Source: Gordonia insulae
GTDB lineage: Bacteria; Actinomycetota; Actinomycetes; Mycobacteriales; Mycobacteriaceae
Direction of reading: 5' to 3'
DNA: 64,000 nt
NCBI RefSeq assembly: GCF_003855095.1
Contig: NZ_CP033972.1
Location: 1,984,001 to 2,048,000, forward strand
In this document: positions 25,463-35,414 of the stretch, piece after piece
How positions within the stretch are numbered: position 1 is the stretch's first letter
Layout of the letters: each line of letters begins with the position of its first letter
The notes under the pieces: model-generated
Told to the model about the DNA's origin: nothing
The model's database searches: none
What the model saw: only the letters and a program-made list of their open reading frames with translations
Made by a program: the position numbers and the translations under genes

Positions 25463-26498
25463 CCGGCAAACCCTTTGTGTAGATGGCCTTCTGGAAGGTC
25501 TCCAGCGGAGGCGCCGACGGGATCTGCTGTTGCTCGGCGAGGAACACCGCTGCACTGTGCAGATTCTCGGCCACGTTCCCCGGATTTCCCTCGGTCCCCA
25601 GCCAGGTGGGCGAGGTCAGTTCCGCGACCGTGAGATACGTGCCCTGCTTCAGCTGATTGGCGGCATCATCCGGCGTGGTGCCGAGCTGTGCGGCGACCGC
25701 GTCGGCCGCCGCGGCGGGATCGTCCTTGATCTGGGTCAGCGCACGGGCCTGGGCTGCGCGCCATTTGTCGACGACCTCCGGGTGTTCGGTGGCGAACGAC
25801 GACGACACCACGCCGAGGTCCAGCGTCGGCTTGCCCGCGGTGGCGAGTTCGCGGCTCGCGATGATCGTCTTGCCGGTCTTGCGCAGTTCGTCGAGGGTCG
25901 GAAGCCAGGTGTAGACGGCGTCGACGTCGCCGCGCTGCCACGCGGCGAGCGAGGCCTGCGGCTGCAGATCGATCAGGTCGACGTCCTTGGGATCGACCCC
26001 GGCCTGATTCAGCGCGGCGAGCAGGCTGTAGTGCGCGGTCGAGGCGAAGGCCGTCGCCACGCGCTTGCCCTTGAGGTCGGCGACCGTGTTGATCCCGGTT
26101 CCGTTGCGCGCGACGAGCGCTTCGTTGTCACCGGCGACGTCGAGCACGAAGGCCACCTGATATGGGATGTTCAGCGGAGCAGACAGACCTCGCGCAACCG
26201 GGCTGGAGCCGATCGCCGCGAAGTCGACCTCTTTCGCGACGAACGCGGTGTTGATGTCGGCGCCGGAGTCGAACTTGGTCCACTTGATGTTGTAGTCCGG
26301 TAACGCGTCCTCGAGCCACCGGTTGTTCTTCACGATCAGGTCACCGCTCGGGAAGGATTGGTAGGCGAGGCGAATCGTCGGCTTGCTGCTGTCGGAGCCG
26401 GAATTGTCCACCGAGCAGCCGGCGAGAACCAGCACCACAGCAGCCAGGGCACCGAGGAGCGCGCTCAGCGATCGTGTCCTCGTACGATTATTTGTCAT
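25443..26498 (-). CDS. ssuA: Sulfonate/taurine-binding lipoprotein (SsuA/TauA-like)
   Basis: 351 residues with a lipoprotein signal: hydrophobic core and LAGC lipobox (Cys28). The mature part (IRLAYQSFPSGDLIVKNN..., DVDAVYTWLPTLDEL, GVVSSSFATEHPEVVDKW) follows the TauA/SsuA periplasmic-binding fold. It delivers sulfonates to the permease from the outer face of the membrane. Gene order ssuC-ssuA-ssuB, with a 6-bp gap before and an overlap after, shows a single operon. Confidence 0.87.
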   Translation of the reverse strand: MTNNRTRTRSLSALLGALAAVVLVLAGCSVDNSGSDSSKPTIRLAYQSFPSGDLIVKNNRWLEDALPDYNIKWTKFDSGADINTAFVAKEVDFAAIGSSPVARGLSAPLNIPYQVAFVLDVAGDNEALVARNGTGINTVADLKGKRVATAFASTAHYSLLAALNQAGVDPKDVDLIDLQPQASLAAWQRGDVDAVYTWLPTLDELRKTGKTIIASRELATAGKPTLDLGVVSSSFATEHPEVVDKWRAAQARALTQIKDDPAAAADAVAAQLGTTPDDAANQLKQGTYLTVAELTSPTWLGTEGNPGNVAENLHSAAVFLAEQQQIPSAPPLETFQKAIYTKGLPGVVTQQ

Positions 26499-26504
26499 TG
26501 CGGT

Positions 26505-27374
26505 TCAGACCTTTCCGCGCCAGGGCACCACTCGGTGCTCGACTGTTCGAAGGATGCCGTCGATGATCAGGCCGGAGAGGCCGATGGCGATGATGCCGAC
26601 CAGGACGACAGGTGTGTTGTTGTAGTTGCTGGCGTCCTTGACGACGCCACCTATTCCGGGAATGCCGTTGAAGAGTTCGGCCGCTACGACCGAGGAGTAG
26701 GCGATGCCGACGGAAAGCCTTATGCCGGTGAATGTCTCGGGAAGTGCCGACGGCACCACGACGTCACGGATCACCTCACGGCTGTTCGCGCCGAGTGCGC
26801 GGGCCGCCTCCACCAGGCCGATCGGCGCCGCGCTGACCGCTGTCGTCGTCGCGACCGCCGCGGGCGGCAGCGCGGCCAGAGCGAGGAGGGTGATCTTCGG
26901 CGCCTCGTCGATGCCGAGCCAGATCACCAGCAGGAAGAAGTAGGCCAACGGGGGCAGCGCCCGGAGAAAGGTGAGCCACGGCTCGAGCAGACGTCGCAGC
27001 CAGCCGATCGTGCCCATCGCCAGTCCGAGAGCGACGCCGAGGACCACCCCGATCACCACGCCCGCGAACACCCGGCGCAGGGTCATGTAGAGGTGTTCCC
27101 ACCAGTAATAGCCCGCATATCCGCGCACGCCGCCATGTGTTGTGGACATGTCGACGAACGCCTGCCACACGGTGCCCAGCCGGGGTACGAAGGTCTCACT
27201 CCAGATCCCGCTGATCGCGATCAGCTGCCAGACGACGAGGAACACGACCACCGACAGGAGCGGTAGTCCCACGCGGGTCGCCAGCGAGCGCAGACGGGAT
27301 TCGCCCGGGGCTCGCGGCGCGCCGGGTCGGCCGCCGCGAGCTTCCTCGGGGGTGATGTCGACAAACAAGGTCAC
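26505..27374 (-). CDS. ssuC: Sulfonate/taurine ABC importer permease (SsuC/TauC-like)
   Basis: 289 residues from GTG 27374, which sits 6 nt after TAAACA and is probably leaderless. Six hydrophobic helices are visible, and EAARALGANSREVIRDVVVPSALPETFTGIRLSVGIAYSSVVAAEL is the EAA loop and following helix of the nitrate/sulfonate/taurine permeases. First gene of the importer operon. It should form a homodimeric channel with two SsuB subunits. Confidence 0.88.
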   Translation of the reverse strand: MTLFVDITPEEARGGRPGAPRAPGESRLRSLATRVGLPLLSVVVFLVVWQLIAISGIWSETFVPRLGTVWQAFVDMSTTHGGVRGYAGYYWWEHLYMTLRRVFAGVVIGVVLGVALGLAMGTIGWLRRLLEPWLTFLRALPPLAYFFLLVIWLGIDEAPKITLLALAALPPAAVATTTAVSAAPIGLVEAARALGANSREVIRDVVVPSALPETFTGIRLSVGIAYSSVVAAELFNGIPGIGGVVKDASNYNNTPVVLVGIIAIGLSGLIIDGILRTVEHRVVPWRGKV

Positions 27375-27380
27375 CGGACA

Positions 27381-27435
27381 TGTTTAGCGGCGCGCGAATG
27401 GACCGCCCAGACTTATCCTCGCGGAGAGGATAAGT
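27381..27435 (-). promoter_or_regulatory. ssuC promoter with 10-bp-arm palindrome
   Basis: ACTTATCCTC (27411-27420) and GAGGATAAGT (27426-27435) form a perfect inverted repeat with a 5-nt spacer. On the minus strand 23 nt separate its GGATAAGTC edge from TAAACA (27386-27381), 6 nt before the GTG. The arms are long enough for an operator; as an RNA hairpin it would be upstream of the start site. It probably binds a sulfur-starvation regulator. Confidence 0.55.
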
Positions 27436-27485
27436 CGGCGTCCGGCGCCGAGAACATTCAGAATCGCGCTGCAGCGGGGGATGTC

Positions 27486-28229
27486 TCAGCGGAGCGCGAG
27501 CCACACGGCAAGGGCCAGACCACCGATGCCGACGACGATGCGCAGCGGCTCGGCGGGCAGACGCTTGACCACCGGCGGTCCGCACCAGCCGCCGGCCAGG
27601 CAGCCGATCGCCATCGCCAACGCGGCCCACCAGTCCACCGGGCCGAAGATCATGAAACCGACCGCGGCCACCGTGTTCGCGATCCCCAGGAACAGCGACT
27701 TGGACAGCGCCGCACGCCACAACGGTTCGCTGGTGAGCACCAGCATCAGTGCGAGGACCATGATGCCGGCACCCGCACCGAAGTAGCCACCGTAGACCGA
27801 GATGACGACCAAGCCGATCAGCCAGACCCAGGGGCGGTCCTCGTGGCTCGTCGCCCATCGGCGCAGCATCGGCTGCACCAACAGTGCGAGCGCGGCGACC
27901 GCGACCAGGAAGGGCACGACCGCCTCGAAAGCGCCTGGCGGGGTGAGCAACAACGTCACCGCGCCGATCGTCCCGCCGATCAGGGAGGCGACGGCCCCCC
28001 AGATCAGCCGACGCCGGTCGCCGTCGAGCAGGGCGCGTCCGGACTGGGCGGTGCTGCCGATTCCGACGGCCACCAGGGACACCGTGTTGGTGACGTTCGC
28101 CGCGATCGGGTTCAGGCCCACCGCGAGCAGCGCGGGGTAGCTCACCACCGACGCGAGCCCGGTGATGTAACCGATCAATCCCGCGCCGAACCCGGCGAGC
28201 ACCAGGAACGCGAACTCGGCCGCGTTCAC
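27486..28229 (-). CDS. TauE/SafE-family sulfite/organosulfonate permease
   Basis: 247 residues from a GTG start, with about eight hydrophobic helices. GLIGYITGLASVVSYPALLAVGLNPIAANVTNTVSL and YGGYFGAGAGIMVLALML are the two repeated cores of the family. Members export sulfite or move sulfonates. Next to the importer and dioxygenase it could relieve sulfite produced by desulfonation. It is only 12 bp upstream of the purH stop region and points away from the ssu promoter, so it may be read with purH. Confidence 0.83.
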   Translation of the reverse strand: MNAAEFAFLVLAGFGAGLIGYITGLASVVSYPALLAVGLNPIAANVTNTVSLVAVGIGSTAQSGRALLDGDRRRLIWGAVASLIGGTIGAVTLLLTPPGAFEAVVPFLVAVAALALLVQPMLRRWATSHEDRPWVWLIGLVVISVYGGYFGAGAGIMVLALMLVLTSEPLWRAALSKSLFLGIANTVAAVGFMIFGPVDWWAALAMAIGCLAGGWCGPPVVKRLPAEPLRIVVGIGGLALAVWLALR

Positions 28230-28241
28230 GACATCACGGAC

Positions 28242-29849
28242 TCAGTGCGCGAAATGTCGAGCACCCGTGAGGTACAGCGTCACCCCGGCCTCCGACGCCG
28301 CTTCGATGACCTCGTTGTCGCGGATGGAGCCGCCCGGCTGCACCACCGCGCGGACTCCGCCGGTGATGAGTACCTGCAGACCGTCCGGGAACGGGAAGAA
28401 GGCATCGGAGGCGGCGACACTGCCGACAGCGCGGTCGCCGGCGCGGGTGACCGCGAGGTGGGCGGAGTCGACACGGTTGACCTGCCCCATGCCGACACCG
28501 ACCGAAGCTCCGTCGTGGGCGAGGAGGATCGCGTTCGACTTCACCGAACGGCAGGCACGCCAAGCGAATTCGAGGTCGGCGAGCGTCTCTGGATCAGCCG
28601 GTGCGCCCGCCGCGAGGGTCCATCCGCCGGGAACGTCGCCGTCGGCATCGAGGATGTCGCGCTGCTGCATGAGCAGGCCGCCCGAGATCGGTCGGGTCTC
28701 CACACCCTCGCGCTGCGGCGCCGGCGCGGTCAGAACCCGGATGTTCTTCTTCCGGGTCAGCACCGACAACGCACCGTCGGCGAACCCGGGCGCGATGATG
28801 ACCTCGGTGAAGATCTCGGCGACCTGTTCGGCCATCGCCACGGTGATCTCCCGATTCGCCGCGATCACGCCGCCATAGGCACTGACGGGATCACACGCGT
28901 GCGCCTTGCGGTGCGCGTCGGCGATGTCGGTACCCACCGCGATGCCGCAGGGGTTGGCGTGCTTGATGATCGCGACCGCCGGGCCGTCGAAGTCATGTGC
29001 ACTGCGCCAGGCCGCGTCGGCGTCGGTGTAGTTGTTGTAGCTCATCTCCTTGCCGTGGAGTTGCTGCGCGGCGGCCAGTCCCCCACCGCGTTCACTGACG
29101 TAGAGAGCTGCGGCCTGGTGCGGGTTCTCGCCGTACCGGAGCAGCGACGACCGGGTCCAGGTGGCACCCACCCATTCCGGGAAGATCGTCGACTCCGTCA
29201 CATCCCCCGTCGCCTCGCTCGACGCAGCGGTCGGCGCGACAACGCTCGTCATCCACGATGCGACGGCCACGTCGTAATCGGCGGTGTGTCGGAAAGCCTT
29301 GGCCGCCAGAGCCTTGCGCTCCCCCAACGTGAATCCGCCGGCAGCCAGTGCGTCGCCGACGGCGGTGTAGTCGGCGGGGTTCACGACCACCGCCACCGAC
29401 GGATGGTTCTTCGCCGCACCACGCACCATCGACGGTCCACCGATGTCGATCTGCTCGACGCATTCGTCCGGCGTCGCACCCGACGCGACGGTCTCGGTGA
29501 AGGGATAGAGGTTGACGACGACGAGGTCGAACGCCGCGATACCGAGTTCGTCGAGCTGGTCGACGTGGCTCTGCTTGCGGCTGTCGGCGAGGATGCCGGC
29601 GTGCACCTTGGGATGAAGCGTCTTGACGCGTCCGTCCAGGCATTCCGGGAATCCGGTGAGCGTCGACACCTCGACCACCGGAACACCAGCGTCAGCAATG
29701 GTTTTCGCGGTGGAACCGGTCGAGACGATCTCCACTCCCGCCCCGTGCAGGGCCGTCGCGAGGTCGGCCAGGCCGCTCTTGTCGTACACGCTGACGAGCG
29801 CGCGACGAATCGGTCGTCGTTCGCCGTCGGAGGGGCTCTGTGCGTTCAC
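28242..29849 (-). CDS. purH: Bifunctional AICAR transformylase/IMP cyclohydrolase
   Basis: 535 residues, the usual length. The N-terminal MGS-like cyclohydrolase domain ([41 protein letters not shown]) is followed by the transformylase domain with [11 protein letters not shown] and the KHANPCG catalytic motif. It performs the last two steps of IMP synthesis in the cytoplasm. The GTG start overlaps the purN stop by 4 bp (GTGA), so the two are translationally coupled. Confidence 0.97.
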   Translation of the reverse strand: MNAQSPSDGERRPIRRALVSVYDKSGLADLATALHGAGVEIVSTGSTAKTIADAGVPVVEVSTLTGFPECLDGRVKTLHPKVHAGILADSRKQSHVDQLDELGIAAFDLVVVNLYPFTETVASGATPDECVEQIDIGGPSMVRGAAKNHPSVAVVVNPADYTAVGDALAAGGFTLGERKALAAKAFRHTADYDVAVASWMTSVVAPTAASSEATGDVTESTIFPEWVGATWTRSSLLRYGENPHQAAALYVSERGGGLAAAQQLHGKEMSYNNYTDADAAWRSAHDFDGPAVAIIKHANPCGIAVGTDIADAHRKAHACDPVSAYGGVIAANREITVAMAEQVAEIFTEVIIAPGFADGALSVLTRKKNIRVLTAPAPQREGVETRPISGGLLMQQRDILDADGDVPGGWTLAAGAPADPETLADLEFAWRACRSVKSNAILLAHDGASVGVGMGQVNRVDSAHLAVTRAGDRAVGSVAASDAFFPFPDGLQVLITGGVRAVVQPGGSIRDNEVIEAASEAGVTLYLTGARHFAH

Positions 29850-30499
29850 GGTATGTCGGCCTTTCGTCCGTCGATCACTACACCTCTGGTGACAAGGGCC
29901 GTCACCACGTCGGCGAGCAGGACACGCTCCGCCGATTTGATTCGTTCGTGCAGGCTGTCCTCGGTGTCATCCGGGTGCACCGCGACCGCCTGCTGGGCGA
30001 GGATGGGTCCGGTGTCCACGCCGTCGTCCACCAGATGCACGGTGGTACCGGTGATCTTCACCCCGTGGGCGAGCGCATCGGTCACGCCGTGCGCGCCCGG
30101 GAATGCCGGCAACAACGCCGGGTGGGAGTTGACGATCCGCCCCCCGAAACGTGAGAGAAAGCTCGGCCCAAGGATTTTCATGAATCCAGCGGTGACCACC
30201 CACGCCGGCCCGAATGCATCGACCTGCTCGGTGAGCGCGGCGTCCCAGGTGGCCCGGTCATGGTGATCGGCCAGTCGGCAGTCCACCAGCGGGATCTCGT
30301 TGTCGCGCGCGATCTCGGCGGCCCGGCACGCGCGGTCTACCACGATTGCGGTGACCTCGAAGGGTGCGTCCTGCCGGCCACGCTCCAGCAGCGATTCCAG
30401 CAGCGAACCGGTGCCGGACGCCATGACGACGATCGGCACACGAGCCGAGGAGGGTACGCGAACCGCAGACACGGGAGAATCTGCGGGCACTGCGTTCAC
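29846..30499 (-). CDS. purN: Phosphoribosylglycinamide formyltransferase
   Basis: 217 residues. Asn124, His126 (NSHPALLP) and Asp162 (DDGVDTGP) are the catalytic triad. VVMASGTGS near residue 25 is the phosphate-binding loop. It transfers the formyl group of 10-formyl-tetrahydrofolate to GAR, the third step of purine synthesis. It has a 20-residue N-terminal extension compared with E. coli. Order perM-purN-purH is as in M. tuberculosis. Confidence 0.96.
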   Translation of the reverse strand: MNAVPADSPVSAVRVPSSARVPIVVMASGTGSLLESLLERGRQDAPFEVTAIVVDRACRAAEIARDNEIPLVDCRLADHHDRATWDAALTEQVDAFGPAWVVTAGFMKILGPSFLSRFGGRIVNSHPALLPAFPGAHGVTDALAHGVKITGTTVHLVDDGVDTGPILAQQAVAVHPDDTEDSLHERIKSAERVLLADVVTALVTRGVVIDGRKADIP

Positions 30500-30561
30500 A
30501 AGGAGAAGCCTAATGGGCGGGACCGGAGACCGGATCGCCGGGGCGGTTGCGCAGGTCGCGG

Positions 30562-32118
30562 TCAGTGGCGGTCGGCTGAGGACCCGACCTCGTCCCGGTC
30601 GTCGACCACACGAGCATCACCGGCCGGACGGTCGTCCACGACATCGTCGTAGCCGTCGTAGACCACGCCGGAGTGCTCGACACCGCCGTAGTCGGCAGCG
30701 TCGTCACCCGCATCGTCGTCATCTGCAACGTGGTCATCCGCAACGTCGTCAGCGAGGTCGCTCGTTCCCTCGTCCGACTCGTACTCCCAGTCCTCGTCGT
30801 CGGACTCGTCATACTCGGAGTCCTCGTAGTCGGAATCCTCGTACTCCCAGTCCTGGTACTCGTCGGTGAGGTAGTCGTCGTCATAACCGTCCTCGTCGTC
30901 GTAGTACTCCTCGATGTCGAGGTCACGACGAGCCGCGCGGGTCGAGGGCAGGGCCCCGTGGATCAGCGCCACGACGAGACCGACCACCGCGATCCACCCG
31001 AGCGTGAACACGCCGGCGGTGGGCAGCGTGATGCCGGTGTCGCCGAACTCGCCGAGTTCTCCACCGGCAGTCGCACACAGCACCACCATCGTGGAGGCGG
31101 CTACCGCGCCGGCGACCGCGACCGAGCGGACATTGGCGAGCGGATCGGCGTCGCGACAACGCAACGCCACGACCAGGGCGATCGAGGCAGGGACGACGAA
31201 CCCGAGGAGCCCGATGGTGCCGGCGCCTGCTTCGGGCAGTGCGCCGAGCACCGGCAGCGGCGGAACCGGCCCGCCGTGTACGTCGAGCAGGTCGATCGAT
31301 GCCCCGCCGACGTGCACATCGGAACCGACCAGGACCGCTGCGGTGCCGACCACCACATTCGGCAGGTACAGCACCGACAGGACGGTCAGCCCGAGAAAAC
31401 CGTCGAAGTCGTTTCCACCGGCGATCAACTCCCCGGTGACGCGCCATCGGATCAGGAGTCGCACGACGACGACGATCGCCGCGCAGGTGAGCAGCGCGGC
31501 CACCGCCACGGCGCCGAGGCGGACCCCGCGGCGTATCGCCGGGGTGATCGCCGGCCTGCCGTAGAACTCATGACGACGACGCCACGCGATACCGCACGCG
31601 GCGGCCGCCGCATGGATGCCGAAGGTGTACCCGAACGCCGTCAACGCGACCGGACTCTGCACCGGTAGCACGGAGGCGCCGTCCATCACCACCGCCAGCG
31701 ACAAGGCCGTCATCAGCAACGGCCCACCGATAGCCGAACAGAACACCGCGACGAGTTCGGAGGTCGGTCGCTCGGGCCCACTGGCCGAGGACGCCATGCG
31801 TCCGGCGGCAACCGCGACGACGAGGGTCGGCAGTAGCGGGAGCACGCCGATGGTCACGCCACTGATGGTCACCGGGACCTGGTGGATGGCGAGCCACATG
31901 GTGCCGACCGCGGTTCCCAGGCCCTCCAGGCCGCTGCCCGCGAAGAGCAGCACCGCCAGCACCACGGCAGCCAGGATCACCATGGTGATCACCGGTACCG
32001 CGAACGCCACGACGACGAGTTCACGCGCGGAACCGTCGCTCATCGACCGCTGGGCGCGACTGAGTCGCCGCACCTGTCGGAGACGCGACGCGAGGTTCTC
32101 AGCTGTTGGCGATGGCAT
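30562..32118 (-). CDS. perM: PerM-like polytopic membrane protein with acidic tail (DUF6350)
   Basis: 518 residues from ATG 32118; the frame is open 8 codons further. About ten hydrophobic segments fill the first 390 residues. The last 120 residues are extremely acidic and tyrosine-rich (EEYYDDEDGYDDDYLTDEY). Position between a DUF5336 gene and purN-purH matches M. tuberculosis Rv0955 (PerM), reported to support cell division under stress by stabilising divisome protein FtsB. The name rests mainly on synteny and topology. A cytoplasmic acidic tail might bind Mg2+ or a basic partner; that is inference. Confidence 0.75.
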   Translation of the reverse strand: MPSPTAENLASRLRQVRRLSRAQRSMSDGSARELVVVAFAVPVITMVILAAVVLAVLLFAGSGLEGLGTAVGTMWLAIHQVPVTISGVTIGVLPLLPTLVVAVAAGRMASSASGPERPTSELVAVFCSAIGGPLLMTALSLAVVMDGASVLPVQSPVALTAFGYTFGIHAAAAACGIAWRRRHEFYGRPAITPAIRRGVRLGAVAVAALLTCAAIVVVVRLLIRWRVTGELIAGGNDFDGFLGLTVLSVLYLPNVVVGTAAVLVGSDVHVGGASIDLLDVHGGPVPPLPVLGALPEAGAGTIGLLGFVVPASIALVVALRCRDADPLANVRSVAVAGAVAASTMVVLCATAGGELGEFGDTGITLPTAGVFTLGWIAVVGLVVALIHGALPSTRAARRDLDIEEYYDDEDGYDDDYLTDEYQDWEYEDSDYEDSEYDESDDEDWEYESDEGTSDLADDVADDHVADDDDAGDDAADYGGVEHSGVVYDGYDDVVDDRPAGDARVVDDRDEVGSSADRH

Positions 32119-32181
32119 CACCACGAGCGTGACACGACACAACCGTCACACCGGGCAGACGCGCCGCGCAGGCCCCAGAAA

Positions 32182-32240
32182 GCGACTCACGTCGCAGGAG
32201 TCGCGTGGGTGGTCGGGTCTTCCCCGGCGACCCACGCGAC
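32182..32240 (-). terminator. Hairpin pair between the DUF5336 gene and perM
   Basis: GTCGCGTGGGT (32200-32210) pairs perfectly with ACCCACGCGAC (32230-32240) over a 19-nt loop, directly after the DUF5336 stop. A second stem, GCGACTC (32182-32188) with GAGTCGC (32198-32204), shares bases with the first, so the two cannot form together. Terminator or attenuator ahead of perM. Confidence 0.6.
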
Positions 32241-32249
32241 CGTGTCGGG

Positions 32250-33242
32250 TCAGTGCCCGCTCTGCTGGTCCGGCTTGTGGAAGGCAGTGGTCTTGTCCGT
32301 CCCGGATTCGGCGGCCGGGGTGTATCCACCCGACGTCGGTCCGGCGTCGGCCGCACCCGCGGACGGGGTGTATCCCGCACTCGGAGTCGACGACGGGGAC
32401 TGCACCTGGGTGTAGGCGGACGGATCGTAGGTGGCCTGATGTGCCGATCCGGCGGCACTGCCGTATCCGCTCGACTGGGCGTCTCCGTAGCCGCCGGTCT
32501 GCGCGTCACCGTAGGCGGCCGCAGTCGACGTCGGCGTCGCGGCGTCCGCAGTGCCCCCGGCGGTGGTGGCCGGCGCCACCTTGACCAACTCGAGAGCGAC
32601 GAACAGCCAGAAGATCGACACCGCCGCGACGATCAGTGTCAGGACGAGTTGGGTCCAGTCGACGCCGGAGTTCTTGACGAACTCCGAGCCACGTGACGCG
32701 GTGTGGATCACCGCATAGATGTCGGTGATCACTGTCGCGACCGCGGCTGCGGCGATCACCGGCACGACAGTCTTCGCCTCGACCTTCGGGTGCAGTGTCA
32801 CCAGCGCGAGCAGCGCGATGAACGCCAGGTAGGGCAGGTAGGACCCGAAGTTCCAGAAGCTGGCTATCGCATCGACCGCGGCGACGGCGGCCACGGCAAT
32901 GGCGAGAAGCTGACCGATGTTGGCCGGCAATCCGGCGCTCGGCGCCTTGGGCGCGGTGTAGCCGTACTGCTGCTGTCCATAGCCCTGCGGGTACTGCTGT
33001 CCGTACCCCTGCTGCGGATACTGCTGCTGGCCGTACCCCTGCGGATACTGCTGGCCATAACCTTGCTGCGGGTACTGCTGGCCGTATCCCTGCTGGCCCT
33101 GGCTCTGCTGGCCCTGGTCCGGCTGGCCGTATCCCTGCTGGCCATAACCCTGCTGGCCGTAGCCCGCGTCGGGCTGGCCGGGCTGTGAGTGGCCGCCGTA
33201 CTGCCCATATCCCTGCTGGCCGGGTCCCGGTTGGTAGGTCAT
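32250..33242 (-). CDS. DUF5336 membrane protein (34-kDa antigen family)
   Basis: 330 residues from ATG 33242 (AGGAG 5 nt upstream). The N-terminal 100 residues are Gln/Gly/Tyr-rich repeats of QGYGQ and QYPQ. Four hydrophobic helices follow ([25 protein letters not shown] through [22 protein letters not shown]), then a Ser/Gly/Ala/Tyr-rich tail. This matches the mycobacterial 34-kDa antigenic protein family; M. tuberculosis Rv0954 lies in the same place before perM. Function is not established; disordered tails on both ends suggest interaction or scaffolding. Confidence 0.85.
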   Translation of the reverse strand: MTYQPGPGQQGYGQYGGHSQPGQPDAGYGQQGYGQQGYGQPDQGQQSQGQQGYGQQYPQQGYGQQYPQGYGQQQYPQQGYGQQYPQGYGQQQYGYTAPKAPSAGLPANIGQLLAIAVAAVAAVDAIASFWNFGSYLPYLAFIALLALVTLHPKVEAKTVVPVIAAAAVATVITDIYAVIHTASRGSEFVKNSGVDWTQLVLTLIVAAVSIFWLFVALELVKVAPATTAGGTADAATPTSTAAAYGDAQTGGYGDAQSSGYGSAAGSAHQATYDPSAYTQVQSPSSTPSAGYTPSAGAADAGPTSGGYTPAAESGTDKTTAFHKPDQQSGH

Positions 33243-33397
33243 CACATCTCCTGCTCAGTCGTCATTCGCCCCCACGGTGAGCGCACGTGTCGGGCCCCAC
33301 GCTAGTACATCGACCGCGCCGGAACCCGTGGCGTGCTCGGCGGTCGGCGTTATCCGGCCTCGACCTCGACTTCGGCGGACGCGAGGCCCGCCGCACC

Positions 33398-35407
33398 TCA
33401 CCAGGTGTGCGCGCGCCCCTGTGCGGCGTACCAGTCGATCAGGCTGTAATCGTCGACAGACTTCGGATCGATGCTGACCTCGGAGCGTCCGGTGAGGATG
33501 CCGGTCACCGGCACCTCGAGCTTCTTGCCGGTCCTGGTGTGCGGGATGCCCGGTGCCGCGATCACCTCGTCCGGGACGTGCCGTGGCGACAGACGGGTCC
33601 GCACCTCGGATGCCAGCCGGGCGCGGAGGTCGTCGTCGAGGGCGGCGCCCGGCACCAGGGTGACGAACAACGGCATCCAGTACGCACCGCCCGGGCCGTC
33701 CACGCCGAGGACGAAGGCCTCGGCGATCTCGTCGATGCCCTCGACCACCTCGTAGATGTCGGCCGAACCCATGCGGATGCCATGCCGGTTCAGGGTCGCG
33801 TCACTGCGCCCGTGGATGACGAGCGATCCGCGGTCGGTCACGGTCACCCAGTCGCCGTGGCGCCAGACCGGACCGTCGGCCGGGACGTCCCACTCGTGCT
33901 CGAAGTACGCGGCCAGATACCGCGCGTCGTCGGGGTCGTTCCAGAAGGAGACCGGCATCGACGGCATGGGTGCGGTGATCACCATCTCACCGACCTCGCC
34001 GACCAAGGGCTTCCGGTCGGGAGACCAACTCTCCAGCGCCACACCGAGATAGCGAACCGATAGCTCGCCGGCCACCACCGGCACGCCGGTGGAACCCCCG
34101 GCGAAGGCGGTGACCACATCCGTACCGCCGCTGATGGAGGAGATCGGCAGGCCGGCCTTGACGTTGTCGTCGACCCAGGTGAACAGGTCGGCAGCCAACG
34201 TGGACCCGGTGCTGCCGAGAGTCCGCAGCGACGACAGGTCGTGGTCACGTCCGGGCACCAGCCCGGCCTTGCGGGATGCCTGTAGTTGACCGGGGCTGGT
34301 GCCGAAGTAGGTCACGCCCTCGGCCTCGACGAGCTGCCACAGCCGATCGGCATCCGGATACAGCGGCGAACCGCTGTAGCAGAGGATCCGTGAGCCGACG
34401 AGCAGCCCGGCGACCTGAAAGTTCCACATCATCCAGCTGAGTGCGGTCTGCCAGAAGAAGACGTCGTCCGACCCCAGATCACCGTGCAGCCCGGCCGCCT
34501 TCAGATGCTCGAGTACCACCCCGCCGTGCCCGTGGACGATGCCCTTCGGTTTGCCCGTGGTGCCCGAACTGAACAGCACCCAGAGCGGATGATCGAACGG
34601 CACCGCAGCCGGGTCGAGCCCCTCGGCCGGCGTACCGATCGCATCGTCGTAGGCGATCCGGCGCACGCCGGGCGCTGCGGCCGCATCCGATCCGGACTCG
34701 CCCACGACGATGTGCGCGACGAGGTCTGTCAGCAGCCCTGCCAACGCCGTGCTGTCGGCGGACTTGTCAACCGACTTGCCGTTGTACCGATAGCCGGTCG
34801 CCGTGACGAGCACCTTCGGGTCCAACTGGGACAGGCGGCCCGCCGCACCCTCGGGGGCGTAGTCCTGACCGCAGCCCGACCAGATCGCCCCGACATGTGC
34901 CGTACCCAGGAAGGCGATCACCGCCTCGGGGATGTCGGGGAGATAGGCCGCGACCACGTCCCCCTCACCCACGCCGAGGTCGGTCAGCGTCTGCGCGAAG
35001 CCGGTCACCAGTCCGGGCAGTTGCGCCCAGTCGATCGCGGAGCGCCGGCCGTCCTCGTCGATCCCGACGATGGCCGCGCCGGGACGGTCGCAGTGGCGGA
35101 GTACCGCGGACACATAGTTCAGTCGCACTCCCGGAAACCACTGCGCGCCGGGCATGTCCCGCGTCGCCAGGACGTCCACGTCCCCGGAGGGCAACCCTCC
35201 CTCGGCCGCGCGGGCGATCACCCCGAGGTCGTAGAAATCCCAGACCGCGCGCCAGAAGCCGGCGGGCTCGTCGACGGACCACTGCCAGAGCGCGGCGTAG
35301 TCACTCAGCTCACGGCCCGACCGAACTCGCGCGAGGTCGGTGAACGCGTCGATCTGTGTTGTGTCGGAGGAGATCTGGCCCGAGTCGCTCACACTGTGCC
35401 CCTGCAT
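33398..35407 (-). CDS. Acetoacetyl-CoA synthetase
   Basis: 669 residues, the length of acetoacetate-CoA ligases. An N-terminal AACS region (YAALWQWSVDEPAGFWRAVWDFYDL) precedes the AMP-binding core SSGTTGKPKG (280-289); GSADIYEVVEGIDEI and HTRTGKKLEVPV are the C-terminal swinging domain with the catalytic Lys. It activates acetoacetate with ATP and CoA. At the end of a leucine-degradation operon whose lyase step yields acetoacetate, it would take the place of the CoA-transferase ScoAB found in the M. tuberculosis locus. Confidence 0.88.
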   Translation of the reverse strand: MQGHSVSDSGQISSDTTQIDAFTDLARVRSGRELSDYAALWQWSVDEPAGFWRAVWDFYDLGVIARAAEGGLPSGDVDVLATRDMPGAQWFPGVRLNYVSAVLRHCDRPGAAIVGIDEDGRRSAIDWAQLPGLVTGFAQTLTDLGVGEGDVVAAYLPDIPEAVIAFLGTAHVGAIWSGCGQDYAPEGAAGRLSQLDPKVLVTATGYRYNGKSVDKSADSTALAGLLTDLVAHIVVGESGSDAAAAPGVRRIAYDDAIGTPAEGLDPAAVPFDHPLWVLFSSGTTGKPKGIVHGHGGVVLEHLKAAGLHGDLGSDDVFFWQTALSWMMWNFQVAGLLVGSRILCYSGSPLYPDADRLWQLVEAEGVTYFGTSPGQLQASRKAGLVPGRDHDLSSLRTLGSTGSTLAADLFTWVDDNVKAGLPISSISGGTDVVTAFAGGSTGVPVVAGELSVRYLGVALESWSPDRKPLVGEVGEMVITAPMPSMPVSFWNDPDDARYLAAYFEHEWDVPADGPVWRHGDWVTVTDRGSLVIHGRSDATLNRHGIRMGSADIYEVVEGIDEIAEAFVLGVDGPGGAYWMPLFVTLVPGAALDDDLRARLASEVRTRLSPRHVPDEVIAAPGIPHTRTGKKLEVPVTGILTGRSEVSIDPKSVDDYSLIDWYAAQGRAHTW

Positions 35408-35414
35408 GTCGTTG

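Noticed and set aside
27843..30266. An 807-codon open frame on the plus strand
   Set aside because: It covers purH and the TauE-like gene in antisense; both of those have full family signatures.
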